A stretch of DNA of 21,873 nt from Isohypsibius dastychi (GCA_034696485.1 JAQIWT010000376.1:1-21873), one strand, 5' to 3'; numbered from the stretch's first letter, positions 1 to 10,764 are shown. The notes: a model not told the origin generated them from the sequence alone. Made by a program: numbers and translations.

Positions 1-14
1 CCGCCGCCCGCCAG

Positions 15-36
15 CCCCCCCCCCCCCCCCCCCCCC
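15..36. repeat. Poly-C tract (22 C) at the window edge
   Basis: An uninterrupted run of 22 cytosines follows a CCG/CCC-rich stretch at the very start of the window. It is either a genuine simple repeat or an assembly or sequencing artefact. It lies about 80 bp upstream of the first usable splice acceptor of the first gene, so an error here could hide an upstream exon. Confidence 0.9.
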
Positions 37-164
37 AAGTTGAACTAATGCACAGTCACCGACAGCCTCATGAAAGAACCTGAGTTTGATTTCGGTTTCA
101 TATTTACCTGCAGTTCCTGGGGTCTCTGTGTCATATATCAGTTCTTTCACGGTCCGATAAAATC

Positions 165-2361
165 ATGACGCAGAATATGATGCGTCTGGGGAATGTAGCC
201 ATCGACTCAAGTGGCATCTGGACTATTGTTGGTGGAAGAAATCATTCACGAAATTCCGTTACAAGTCGTCGCGAGCAGTTTATTCATCGGGAGATGGACG
301 ATTTCGAGAAGCAATGGAATGGTGACAAATACATCATGGAAGTGTTTCATGGGACACCAGTTGTCGGCCAGCGCACCCCCGATACTATGCAGGAAGTCAT
401 GAGTAAGGCATCGCTTGAAGAAGGAGCACACGTAATCATCGGACGAGCATGGCTCTTCCGGGTCCTTCACCACTCTTCCGAAGACGAAGTACGATGCATC
501 GGGGAATTGATCATGCAGGTAAAATTTATAACGAATTTATTTGTCGAGATGGTTATGGTATCCTCGTTTCGCGGTGCGGTTTTTTCATCCTTCCTTTTTT
601 GGTGGTTGCATGCATTCTATCACTGACCCAGTCTGTGTGTGAATTATTAATTCTGTGACGAAATATTTTTTTCATTTATTCCGAAGAATTTATTCCTGTT
701 GATTCCAGGTGGAATATGATATTCTACGAGATGTGCAGCTGGGGAACCCAACACAGGCATACCGGTGGGATCTGCAACAGCGCAAGCGCCCTGCTTTGAT
801 CTATCCAGAGCACCTCCTCTGCTTTTCTCACGCTTTCCTAGCTGCTGTTGGGAATATGATGCTCGAAACTCCACCTGACAAGGTCTACAAAGTACCGGAA
901 AACTGTAAGCTTCATTGAGACCGGAAGTGGTTTGATTTCAAATTTTGTATTTCCGATTTTCCGACAATTTCCAATTCAAGATTTGAACATCAATTTCGAA
1001 TTATATTATTATTATTATCAAATCACAAATAAAATTTGTCTGTTTAATAGTTATTTGGCCCATGGCATACGAAATCGGCGGAAACTGGGCCATCGACACC
1101 TGGAATCATACATGGTACGCCGTCGAGTTCACCAAGGAGCCGGCTGGAACTGCCATGGTTTATGTCTATCGTTTACGAGTCGTCAAGGTAATCGACAGTA
1201 ATAATTCCCTGCGATGGAACGAGGATGAAGAAAATGAGCAGCATGTTATGCATAACGGCGGAATGATCTTCCGAGTAAGTGCCGATGTTTTCGCGAATAA
1301 CGAGTTTGTCAATTCCACTTTTTTCGGATGTAATATTCATTTGAAAAATTAAAGTTGTAAGAAGTTTAAATTAATTAGAAGTTTAATTTTAAATTAATAT
1401 CAACGCCTTTACCATAATCACTCAAAACGGCGAATTTCAGCTTGGACCTGAAGGAGGTGATCTCGTGGCATATTATTGCGCTGGCACTCAGACCTTCTGC
1501 GAAGTCAGAAATGATGTTGTCCCTTGGTTCATGGAAGTTAACCATCCACCTATTATCAAGCGGGATATTCGCACCGGCCTGCTGACAATCCCAGAGTTCG
1601 ACCTCCTGCGCCGACTTCTCGCATTTACTCCGAGTCACCCCTCATTGATGTTTCAAATCAAGGCAAAGACTGGAGACCAAATCCCACAGCGCGAAGAAGA
1701 GCCATGTGGCGGAGTTTATGGGCCAGATTCGTGGTGGTCCGGCAGATTTAAAAGAATGTTTCAGCTTCGCAAGACAAAGTACTATCAAACGGTAATAACT
1801 GCGGATGCATGCGATTTCTAAATCAAACTTTCGAAATTCGATTTTTTCCATTCAAATTTGAAATTATAAAACTTCTCCTGTTTTAATATTATTTAGTTGT
1901 CTCACGTTTTTCCCATTTCGTAGTCGCACATTACCGAGCCGGAGAACATGAAGCGTGATGGACTGCGATTCGTATTTGTCAAGAACTCTGAGCAATATCT
2001 GTGGCATATCTTGACCTACACCGGAAGTTTCTGGCGACGAGTTTACCGAAGCAAGCTTTACTACCTTCGCGAAGAGGAAGATGGCACCATCAAATTCATT
2101 CCGGTCCGAAATCGAGTCACTGGTCATCATATTGAGCGAGGATGGAATTACGTTTTGCACCGCTTCCCTCCTGGCGAACCACCGCATGACCTCCAGATGT
2201 TTACCGAAGGAGACCCCGAGACGATCGTTATTTTGCCAGATCCTGACATCGATGAAGATGTCTTCACTTCCGACTCGGACTCAGACTACATTCCGCCCCC
2301 ATCAGCCATAGCAAGCTCCAAACGTCGAAACAGCTCATATGGATATGGTGTGAAGAAATGA
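165..2361 (+). CDS. Five-exon protein of unknown family, possibly 5'-incomplete
   Basis: Five exons join in phase: 165-518, 709-904, 1051-1274, 1441-1791 and 1924-2361, giving 520 codons plus stop. Every intron is GT..AG (132-190 bp). I do not recognise the family. The protein is rich in Trp, Tyr and Arg and shows no obvious signal peptide or membrane segment. A motif of the form GNxAID...W appears twice, near residues 9-19 (GNVAIDSSGIW) and 194-205 (GNWAIDTWNHTW), suggesting an internal repeat. The C-terminus has an acidic Ser/Asp stretch (DEDVFTSDSDSDY), a short PPP and a basic tail (SSKRRNSS), so it is probably disordered and may be phosphorylated. Start: ATG 165 is the first in-frame ATG, but the frame is open back to position 90 and an acceptor-like TTTACCTGCAG ends at 113. 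The true start may therefore lie upstream, outside the window. Exon structure is well supported; function is unknown. Confidence 0.75.
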
Positions 2362-2742
2362 ATGCATGTGGTCGCTTGTTTGTTTGGAATTCGCCATTCT
2401 CCAGGATTAACTCCATCATCGCGCACGAATCTCGGTTTCCAATTTCGGTTCTTCACAGGTAAACTACTGTGATTTTGTTATTGTTTTCACCAATATTTGA
2501 TCTTCCTCAGTACGTGTCCATTGATTGATTGTTGCTCACATAAATTGTGATTTCATGGTGATTTGTTGAGTAATTTTATAATTGTTTGGAGTTGACAGCG
2601 CCACCTATCTCACATTTGTTGAATTTTCGTTTCCATTCCATGTGTTTTTCGGGCATCATTTTTGTACTAACAAACCCTCATCGGATAAAAATCCCTGGAG
2701 CAAAACTGGTGGTTCAATGACTGAGTAGAAAGCTTTAAAAAG

Positions 2743-2801
2743 GCAGGTCTGAAAAGGAATGACCATGACTGGTCATGAATAGAGTGAAATAAGCAGGTCT
2801 G
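2743..2801. repeat. Palindrome flanked by direct 9-bp repeats
   Basis: GCAGGTCTG occurs at 2743-2751 and again at 2793-2801. Between them, ATGACC (2759-2764) and GGTCAT (2771-2776) form an exact inverted repeat, overlapping a second one, CATGAC-TG-GTCATG. The TGACC/GGTCA arms resemble everted nuclear-receptor half-sites. A role is not shown. Confidence 0.5.
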
Positions 2802-3095
2802 GTCCCATCTTCACTTCCATATCCCAATCAGATTTTTTTCAACCGCGTCAAAGGAGATTTCCTGATAATCGTAATCTTGATTGAATGGCCTCCAAGTCTC
2901 CTTCCACACTCACATTCTTCTCATCATGCTTTTAACCAGCCTGCTCATAGCAAGAATCGGCAGAAGCAGGTAATTAGCGGTTGTTTTTGGCTGGGACAAT
3001 ATATTCCGAAGAATTTTGCCCAATAGCTAAAGTTATTTAGAAAATGTCACACCTTCTTTTCTTCATGAGCATTATATCTTCTATAATTTTGTGCG

Positions 3096-3101
3096 AATAA
3101 A
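3096..3101 (+). promoter_or_regulatory. Candidate polyadenylation signal AATAAA for the first gene
   Basis: A canonical AATAAA lies 735 bp after the plus-strand stop at 2361 and before the convergent CRISP gene. The long implied 3' UTR makes this a weak assignment. Confidence 0.35.
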
Positions 3102-3639
3102 GCAAATGCCGGAAGCTAAACATTCATTGTGTCAGTCTGTTCTTTCCTCTAGTAGGGGTAAATAGCCGGTCATTTGAAGATCAAACTGTTGATTCTTTTT
3201 CTCATTGTAAGTCTGGGTAATAAAGTAAGAGTCGATTGTTTAGACGTGAATGATTCTGACTCACAATTAATTATGTTATTTGGAATAATTTCAAAGTGGT
3301 GGAACCTGATTATGAATCAAACTGGTTCGTATAAAGAAAAGCTCACCCAATCAACCTTATAGTTACAATGAAAAATATAAGTTACTCTGATTGCCCATTT
3401 TTTCATTTTTTGAAGAACATTTCTTCCGGTTAAAACCGATTCACAAATTCGAGTAAATATCCAGCTGGTCAAAATGGTTGACCGGAAATCGATAACAAAA
3501 TATCTCAGAAGAAAGTCCGAGAAGCTCGATAAAAAACCGAATAAAAAGATCTTAATACGAGGCAGGCTCATAGGAGAGAAGAAGAAAAGTTCTATGAACA
3601 AAAGTAGGAGAGCTGAAAACGTCCGGAGATCCCGAAATC

Positions 3640-6600
3640 TCAAAAGATTTTGTTTTGGCACTTGCAGGTTGCTTGGCAGGACGACGCTAGTCCGTAAGAC
3701 ATATCTGTACAAATCTGGAATTCCTTTTCCAAGTCCGGGCAGTTTCCAAATTTGTTGACATATGGGCACGGATTTGCTGGAAAAAACAGTTAAAAGTTAG
3801 CAATCTTATGAGTATTAGGAATTTTATTTAAATTCGAATATTAGGCCAAATATGATTCGGAATCAAACATTTATTTCAATAACTGTAACAACAGACTTTG
3901 ATTATTTATTAACAATGGCGAATGTAGTAATTCTTATTTAAAGAAACCAGAAAATGCAACTTTTTTAATAAAGTGTCAATGAACCGCTGAATTTTAATCA
4001 CAATTTAAAGCACCTGTTTGCCTTGCGGAGTGATTTAACGGTTTCTTGTAAAAAACTGTGATCATAGTCTAATTGCATTTTGGAAGAGTTTCAGAAACAC
4101 GTGCAAAGGCATGCGTGATTACACGGCACGTAGACAATGCATGTAATTATACGGTTGTTCATCAATTTAATTTACTGCTTCGTTGGAAACGCTTATGGTG
4201 AGCAAAAATCATTATGCCCTGAAAGAAAACAGCTGCAAACGGTAATCAAAAAGAAAGGAAACCTGCTGTGACTCTCATTAAACTGATAACCATAAGCCCA
4301 TCTCAACAGGTTCCTTCCGAATTTTCCATTGTGCGGCAAAAAGTTTATGATAAAATTTTACCAATGTTTCGCGGTTGATGTGTTGAGTCAGATATTGTTT
4401 TTTAGAGACAGCAAAAATACTTACTGCAGAGGCCATTGTCACAGTGTCCTTTACAGGCTTCACAAGATTTTGCCGCTTTTTGGTAAGGCCGGTATTTACG
4501 GGTGTCGATGTTTCCACTGCAACAGAATAAAATGATTGTTTGATAAAATGTATGATAAAATGAACTTTTTTGTAATTCTGAATTAATCTCAAATATTCGG
4601 CAAAAATAAACTGAAAGAAAAGTCATAGAAAATACTTTACAGTGAAACACATTTTTTGGTTTCGACGGACTCGTATTTTGAGGCAAAATTATTTTTTTGG
4701 TATTTCTTACGATGGGCAATAGTTGCAGACGTAGTGGTGGAACGTTCCACAGTCATGATAACCACACCCGACTTGGTAAGATTGTGCCCATACCAACTGC
4801 GAACAGAAAAACATTGTCAACAAAATGCGGAAAATAAAATCATTAATCATTTATCAACGAGCAAAAACCTCACCTGAGTATAATGTCCAACCTGAGATAA
4901 AGAGACACAAAGTAAGAAATTGCGAGGGATTTAACACAGGAAATAATAAATCTCACCATTCCCCTGGGCGCTCCATCGTAGTTGAAGTCCTTCCTTTCGT
5001 CAAACCAAAGTTGTTGTGTTAAATTCCAAGACAAAGGTCTGGGCCATCCACGCGCCAAATTCTGGCCGCATTTGAATTCTGAAAAGAGGCATGTGGATTT
5101 TAATTGCTGGTTCGGACAAAAATATCAATTACAATTGTCAAGTAATGTATTACACACTAATTTATTTTATTATGGATGATCAAGTTCTCTGAAAAAAGTA
5201 AACTAATCCGGCACTACAACAACAATGCATTTCATGACCATTCCGCCGGCTTTCACGCCTTCTGTCTACATATGATGACAAGCCCAAATTAAGCTAACAA
5301 TATATGATTTAGAACACATCAACCAATGTGACATTGTTTTCATTTTTTTGGGGTCAGAAAGTGAAAGAATTTGTGAAGTCAACAAGTCAATAAACAAGCA
5401 TACATACTTGGCACAAACTAACGTTAGAATATTCCAAGGCGTCTAGTTTTCCACACCATTTATTCGGATAAAACTGATTCAAATAAATTAATAAAATTTA
5501 CACACTTCAGAATTTGTTACCACATTTATTATTTCAGCATAAAATGATATATAAATTAGTTATTTATGACTTACGACTGGTTTTTCGTTTTTCTCCATTG
5601 TCGTGTTTAAATTGGCATTGTTCAGCCCAATATTGCGCTTGCTTCTGTGCTTCCATGCTCCATTCCATTTTCAACATATTCGCCGCCGCTGGTTTGACAA
5701 TTGAACGAAGGAAGTTATGTTTATCAACAATCATCTGTCGCAGCACGGGGCTATTTCTCGGGTCCAAATCCGGCTCTTCTTGCATCCACGAAGCTTCCAT
5801 TTCCAAAACAGGCGGCCACACCGCCGTTGTTTTTTTGTCATGCTTTTCTCGCAGGTCAGATAAAATATCGTCGACCATCGCCCCAATATCATGGCTTCCG
5901 GCGTGAATATCCCCCGTTTCTTCGCTCTTTTGTTGGGTCTTCTTTTGTGTTACCGGCCTTTCCTGATTAACGTCATCATCTCGGATACTGTTGAAATCAT
6001 CCGCCTTTTCTCGGTCGAGATCGGAAAATTGCCTCCGCACTTTATTTTGTGCTTTTGTTGTTCTCCTTGTCGACTTCCGCTTAGTCGTTCTCCTGACTTT
6101 TTTCGTAGTTGCTCGAGTTGTTGGTGCATCGGTTTCCGGTGTCTCAGTTGTAGTAGAAGTCGTAATTTTTCTCATGATCTTTTTCCGAACTATTCGAGAT
6201 TGCGTTCGTTTTGGAGCTTCGGTTTCCTCGGTCTCATCTTCATCAGCTTCGGTGGTCGTAATTGGTGAAGATGTCGTTGGCGTTTTCTTGCGAACAGTCA
6301 GAGGTGGTGAAGTTTTTGGTTTGCGAGTTGCCGGTTTCTCGGTGGTTTGAGTAATTGCCGGCATTAACTTTCGTTGCTTCTGTTGGCCCCTCGATTGATG
6401 ATAGCGTTCGTACCTCTGTCGCCAGGCTGTCTGCCACGAAGGCGCATCATTAGCGCCGTTAGCGGTCTGTCTTTTGAGGCGAATCATCTGTGGCGGAATG
6501 ATGTAATCCGGCTCGTCTAGCACAGCTAATGATCCCACCTGACTTTCACCTGTTGATTGCAACAGCTCTTTTTCCGAGTGGATGACGATGCTGTTGATTT

Positions 6601-6748
6601 GGCTTGGATCGTTTTGGTCGGCTTGCAGTGAGTACCTTAGGGAACCTTCATCGCCGGCGTAAACTTCCGCAAACTGTTCGCCGAGTTCTTCGTTCTGCGC
6701 GAAGCTAGCGGTGACGGTTAGTAAAAGTGTGAGAAAGAAGTATTGCAT
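3640..6748 (-). CDS. Secreted CRISP (CAP + hinge + ICR domain) with long N-terminal extension
   Basis: Six exons in transcription order: 6748-5575, 5078-4957, 4891-4874 (18 nt), 4796-4711, 4516-4425 and 3776-3640. Phases close to give 542 residues. A signal peptide ends near Ala17 (LLLTVTASFA). Residues 18 to about 340 contain no Cys and are Thr/Lys/Arg/Pro-rich, with a furin-type RLKR at 90-93 and KVRR near 236-239. The CAP domain runs from about 338 to 466: KHNFLR with His344, MLKMEW, CGQNLA at 395-400, Glu419, GHYTQ with His435, and YVCNYC at 460-465. The hinge and ICR region (485-542) carries ten cysteines, ending in CKCQNKIF. With Cys378, 395, 449, 454, 462 and 465 this makes the canonical 16 cysteines of CRISPs. 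CRISPs are secreted disulfide-rich proteins; several modulate ion channels through the ICR domain. The target here is unknown. The family assignment is firm; the extension is atypical. Confidence 0.94.
4874..4891 (-). other. 18-nt micro-exon of the CRISP gene
   Basis: This exon encodes only VGHYTQ, part of the conserved CAP signature that continues as LVW in the next exon. It is bounded by TTATCTCAG upstream and GTGAGG downstream, both introns are short (65 and 77 nt), and it is in phase 0 at both ends. Without it the CAP active-site-like His435 would be lost but the frame would be kept. Confidence 0.88.
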
Positions 6749-8532
6749 GACGTCCGATGAGAAATTGGCAGGTTGAATATTTCCGTCGTTTTTTTATTTC
6801 AGTGCAGATGTTGTTTTGGAATATGAACAAAAGCGTGATGTCCTGGAGAAGAAGGGAAAATATCATCAATCATTCCATGTACTTTCCGATAAAATTCTGG
6901 CCACATAGAGCGAATATCGAGTTTTTGAATTGGATTAGTGATGTTAATTAATGACTAAGCCAGTGGCATTGTACTTGGAACATCGAAAGGCGAAAGTTAA
7001 ACTGGTGACGTTTTCGCGGTAAATTGATGCCGATGCATGTACTTTTTGGCATTTTGAAAAGGTTGGAAATTTTACGATCAACTTAATTAAACGCTCAAGT
7101 GGTTCATTGATATGGATTATACGGAAATCATTAGGGTGATGAGTGATTGTTCTTAAGAATAAGTGACTGCGTAGAACCGCAGACTGATCCAATTCTCCGA
7201 ACTAACCTTCTTCGAAATATTTTATTTTGATTGATGCTTGTTTTAAAACGATTTAGTCATTATGAAATAATTAAATTTTAGAAGAATCAGTAAAAACCTT
7301 TGCCGGGTTTTCGTAAAATCTTAATCTCTTGAAGACTTTTTTATACAGCGCAGTATGAAACAGTTAATAATCTCAAGCCTGAACGCCTTATGTGATTTTA
7401 AGGTAGAATAACGAGTGCACTAATTATACATCATGCTTCAAAAAATTAGCTTCCGCTTCACGAATTCAAAGAACCCCTTGTAAAAACAATTTTGGTTTTT
7501 TGTAGGGCCACCTGTTGCATAACAAAATGAAGACTGTTGACGTGTTAATGAGCATCCCACTTCATCAAACTCGCTTAACCAGAACTGTCGCTAATGTTTA
7601 ATACATTTCTTGTAAAGCAGAAGCAAAAAATAAATAGTTTCAGACTAATGTAAAAAAACAACTACTAGAACTGTTTTTTATTTATCTAAAGTGTGGAATC
7701 ACCCAAAATAAAAAAGGCTAATCAGTTATAAGTTAAACAAATCAAAATATCAGAAGTCAAAGAAATCAGAAATAAAACTTATGTAACTGGGAATACTTAC
7801 AACTTTCGCTGTTGAGAATGCAGATTTTTAGAGTCCAGACGTGTAAAGTCTTTGGTTTGCCGGTAGCATTCCAGTTTCGGTGGCAGATAGTGGCGAGTGG
7901 ATTCGGAGATTGAGAGAATGAGAAAACGCTTCTCTTCCCTTGTAACAAGTGGCTTGAATCGGACAAATCAAGTTGCCCAGATTGAGTTTCACTTGAGAGT
8001 TTTTGTTGTGAAGATCCACACAAAAGTCACAGCCGAACCAAGGTGTCACAAAAGTTGGAAGGATTTCGACTGCAAGTGCAGACCGGCTTTCTCGGCTATT
8101 TTATCGAAGATGTTGTTATCAAAAAGCAGAAGTCGTTTGAAACAAAAGCCGGAAAAAAGGTAGGTTTTGCATAGCCTGTAGCTTAGGAGTTCAAGTTCAC
8201 TCTCACAATTTAGAAGCAAGCACAAGACTGTCACGTCAAAACCACGAATGAATGCTGTTAAATATTGTTAATGATAAATTTGTGCATGACGTCCAAGCCT
8301 AGCCTAAGGTCCATAAAAAATTCTTACTCAGCCGTGTCGATTTCCTGGCTAAGTAGAAAAACTTCTTATTGCCTCTCACCTTTCCAGAAACTTGGCATAC
8401 TTTATCACGCGAGTTTTATTCTACTATGTTTGTTTATTGTTTATTTTTCACGCTAGCGTTGATTTGTCCATAAAGATTGCTCACCACTTGACGCAGTAGA
8501 TAACAATAAAAAGTGCTACTTTACGCGGCGCG

Positions 8533-8561
8533 GAATTGGTATTCGTTCTCGTTACCAATTC
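8533..8561. repeat. Inverted repeat, 9-bp arms, 11-nt loop
   Basis: GAATTGGTA (8533-8541) is exactly complementary to TACCAATTC (8553-8561) across an 11-nt loop. It could fold as a short hairpin. No function is evident. Confidence 0.6.
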
Positions 8562-8759
8562 TTTCTTTGTCTTCAGAAGCGCAGACCAGAAGATTATAGC
8601 TTGCTACCCTTCCGGCAATTTTCTGAGAACCCTGGTTTCTTCTGATTGACACTTTCCGCCAGACTGCGTTGCGCCGATGCTTTTACCAAAAGTACTTTCT
8701 TCTTTGTCAGAATAAATCAGATTCCGGTCAATCAACAGGTGGAAGAAGAAAAAATCAGT

Positions 8760-8781
8760 CACGTTTCACGTTTTCACGTTT
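8760..8781. repeat. Three tandem CACGTTT units
   Basis: CACGTTT, CACGTTTT and CACGTTT follow each other without a gap. The core CACGT is E-box-like, but nothing shows that it is bound. Confidence 0.6.
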
Positions 8782-9893
8782 CTAACTGTTCTTTGTTAAG
8801 CTAATGTTCCGGCAATATTGTTACAAATCTTGGACACTTTTGATCAGTTGATCAGATAAAAATGCAGATAATAGAAAAACGGTAAATAAACAACAATCAC
8901 ACTGCCAGAAGTTACAAAGCGAAGATCGGCAGATAAATCCCACTTATTGTCTCAAAAGAAATGACGTATCTTGCACTTAAATACTGAAACACTCAAAAAA
9001 ATATATGTGTATTAAAACTAATCCGTGGAAAAATCAAAACAAAATTCTTATTATCACTTCAGATTCTGAAGAAGAATTTTGGTTTTCAGATAATTTTCAA
9101 TTATTCTGGGTGAAAATATTGTCACTGATGGGAAACCAGTCATTTTCTTGCAAAAGCCAAAATAACCGCAAAAAAAGACTGAAGTTGGACAGTTTGCAGA
9201 ATTTTGATTTTGAATCCAAGGTCAAACATTTCCAATTAAAAAAGTAGAATCATGTAGTTGTCCGAAAACGGCATGTTATTTGTGGGTGTGATTTTAACAG
9301 ACTCACGTTTTCTGTTTCCATTTTGTCAAGTGACCGGTTTCTCACCCTAATTGTTTCGCCATTTGTTACAGAAGCTGCACACTGTAACGCTTCGTTACTT
9401 CTAAAGTAGCTGGGTTACGTAGTATTTCAATAAACGGTACAAGATATTACCCCTTTTTCTAGTCACGTTGTTTAATTGAAGGGTTAGATGGAACTTCACA
9501 TTTTCGTTGAAATTGATTCTTGATCTTGGCAGAGAGTTTGAAAAGATCAACGAATCGCTGTTAGAAACTACGAAACTATGTTGCAAAGTTCTCGGATTAG
9601 CTACTGACTCTGCTTTTTACGAAGCATCAAAAAACACATCGTATCATCAAGGGAAATATCAATATAATAAATTTATGATCATTGTTTGAATTGAACTACA
9701 TCAACGCACCGAGTTCAGGTTTCGGCATGCATGGCTTAATAAATACGAATTCGTTACTGCGTTCAATGGTGACGTTCTGCTGCATGCCATACAAATTGTC
9801 GGTCAGCTCGTACAGTAGCAACCCACAACTCAATATGACTAAGGAGAAAATGATACAAATAAAAACACAGTACTAATTGGTACTACCTATAGG

Positions 9894-9917
9894 TGACCTT
9901 TCATGTAAGAAAGGTCA
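9894..9917. repeat. Inverted repeat TGACCTTT / AAAGGTCA
   Basis: Perfect 8-bp arms at 9894-9901 and 9910-9917 are separated by 8 nt. Each arm matches an extended AGGTCA nuclear-receptor half-site, arranged as an everted pair. It lies about 0.9 kb upstream of the GPCR start. Confidence 0.55.
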
Positions 9918-10185
9918 AATACAATTCCTAGACTGGTGGGTGGAGCAAAGTATCTATTTCAAAATTTCAATACTCTAACTGCGCAACTATCCTTCGTGAC
10001 CGGTCTTGAACTTTCAAAAAAGGGAGAAAAATCTTGTAAGTCTATCCTTCAAAAACACTACGAGGACAACAAAATGTTTAAGTACTTTCCCTCCCCTCAA
10101 TCATATCTACGGACTCAAGCAGGCATATTGTCCAACCCTCAAACCTTAGAAAAATCGCATCGCACGAAACATATTATACGGAACG

Positions 10186-10226
10186 TATCGCGATATACAT
10201 ACCGTAAACGTACAGTACCTGTACGT
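10186..10226. repeat. Adjacent palindromes upstream of the GPCR gene
   Basis: TATCGCGATA at 10186-10195 is a perfect 10-bp palindrome. ACGTACAG (10208-10215) and CTGTACGT (10219-10226) form exact 8-bp arms around TAC. Two perfect palindromes within 41 bp, about 0.6 kb upstream of the start codon, suggest a regulatory element, but this is inference. Confidence 0.5.
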
Positions 10227-10757
10227 AACGTGGTAAGGAAAGAACAGAAGAAAAGGAATAAAACATGGCCATCCGTTGTATTGTATCCAGACATATGCAA
10301 TTAAAAATAGACTGCCCCACTTATTAACCCAGTTATTAACGGTTGTCCAGTTATTCCATTTTTTTAACGAGAGCAAGAATATCATGTAAATAGGTTACAA
10401 CTTAACCAAATTCTCGTCAACAGCGTAAAGTAAGCGACAACACTCCGTGACAAAGGAATAAAGTTTTGTTCTTTTATATCTGAAATAACTTGAGTTTAAC
10501 TGGCGTGCGTGTTCGTATAGCGTTTTTCTGTGAGCTACCTGAAACGTAATTAAGTAGGAAATTGCACTGTGAGCGAGCTGCAAGAATGGTGTACTGTATC
10601 TCATAATTGCAGTTACAACAAACTTCCCAATATCATGCTGGATTGATAGCCCCATACGTCATTGCTTCAACTGGTGTGACCCGTGTGATCCACGCTATGA
10701 AAGGGGAGTTAACTATCTGTTCCGGAACATGATGCACTCGCATCCGTAATAATGGGA

Positions 10758-10764
10758 TATAAAA
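10758..10764 (+). promoter_or_regulatory. TATA box of the GPCR gene
   Basis: TATAAAA lies 64 bp before the ATG at 10822. That spacing allows a start site near 10788 and a 5' UTR of about 35 nt. Confidence 0.6.

Larger units (their letters stand above)
2362..3639. other. Intergenic region between two convergent genes
   Basis: No coding exon is convincing here. The region holds the 3' UTR of the unknown gene on the plus strand and the 3' UTR of the CRISP gene on the minus strand. A palindromic element with flanking direct repeats lies at 2743-2801. A short hydrophobic reading frame near 3174 has no ATG, although a GTAAGT donor follows it, so I do not call it a gene. No canonical AATAAA was found on the minus strand within about 400 bp of the CRISP stop. 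Confidence 0.6.
6749..10757. other. 4-kb intergenic stretch without a convincing gene
   Basis: This holds the upstream region of the CRISP gene (transcribed left) and of the GPCR (transcribed right). I see no ATG-initiated multi-exon model with recognisable protein. A stretch near 7801-8160 has splice-like sites on both strands (minus-strand GTAAGT just below 7802, plus-strand GTAGGT after 8160) and might be an untranslated exon. Structured elements are a hairpin at 8533-8561, a CACGTTT triplet at 8760-8781, an inverted repeat at 9894-9917 and palindromes at 10186-10226. Confidence 0.55.

Noticed and set aside
3174-3362. Hydrophobic start-like frame (KIKLLILFLIV) followed by GTAAGT.
   Set aside because: No ATG, no downstream exon found, and it lies between two convergent gene ends.
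4193-4218. Alternative last exon for the CRISP after a TTTCTTTCAG acceptor, ending in a few codons.
   Set aside because: The exon at 3640-3776 joins in the same phase and supplies the complete ICR cysteine pattern, so it is far better supported.
9936-10304. 122-codon open frame on the plus strand.
   Set aside because: It has no ATG near its start, contains the palindromic patch, and the translation is basic and unlike any family.
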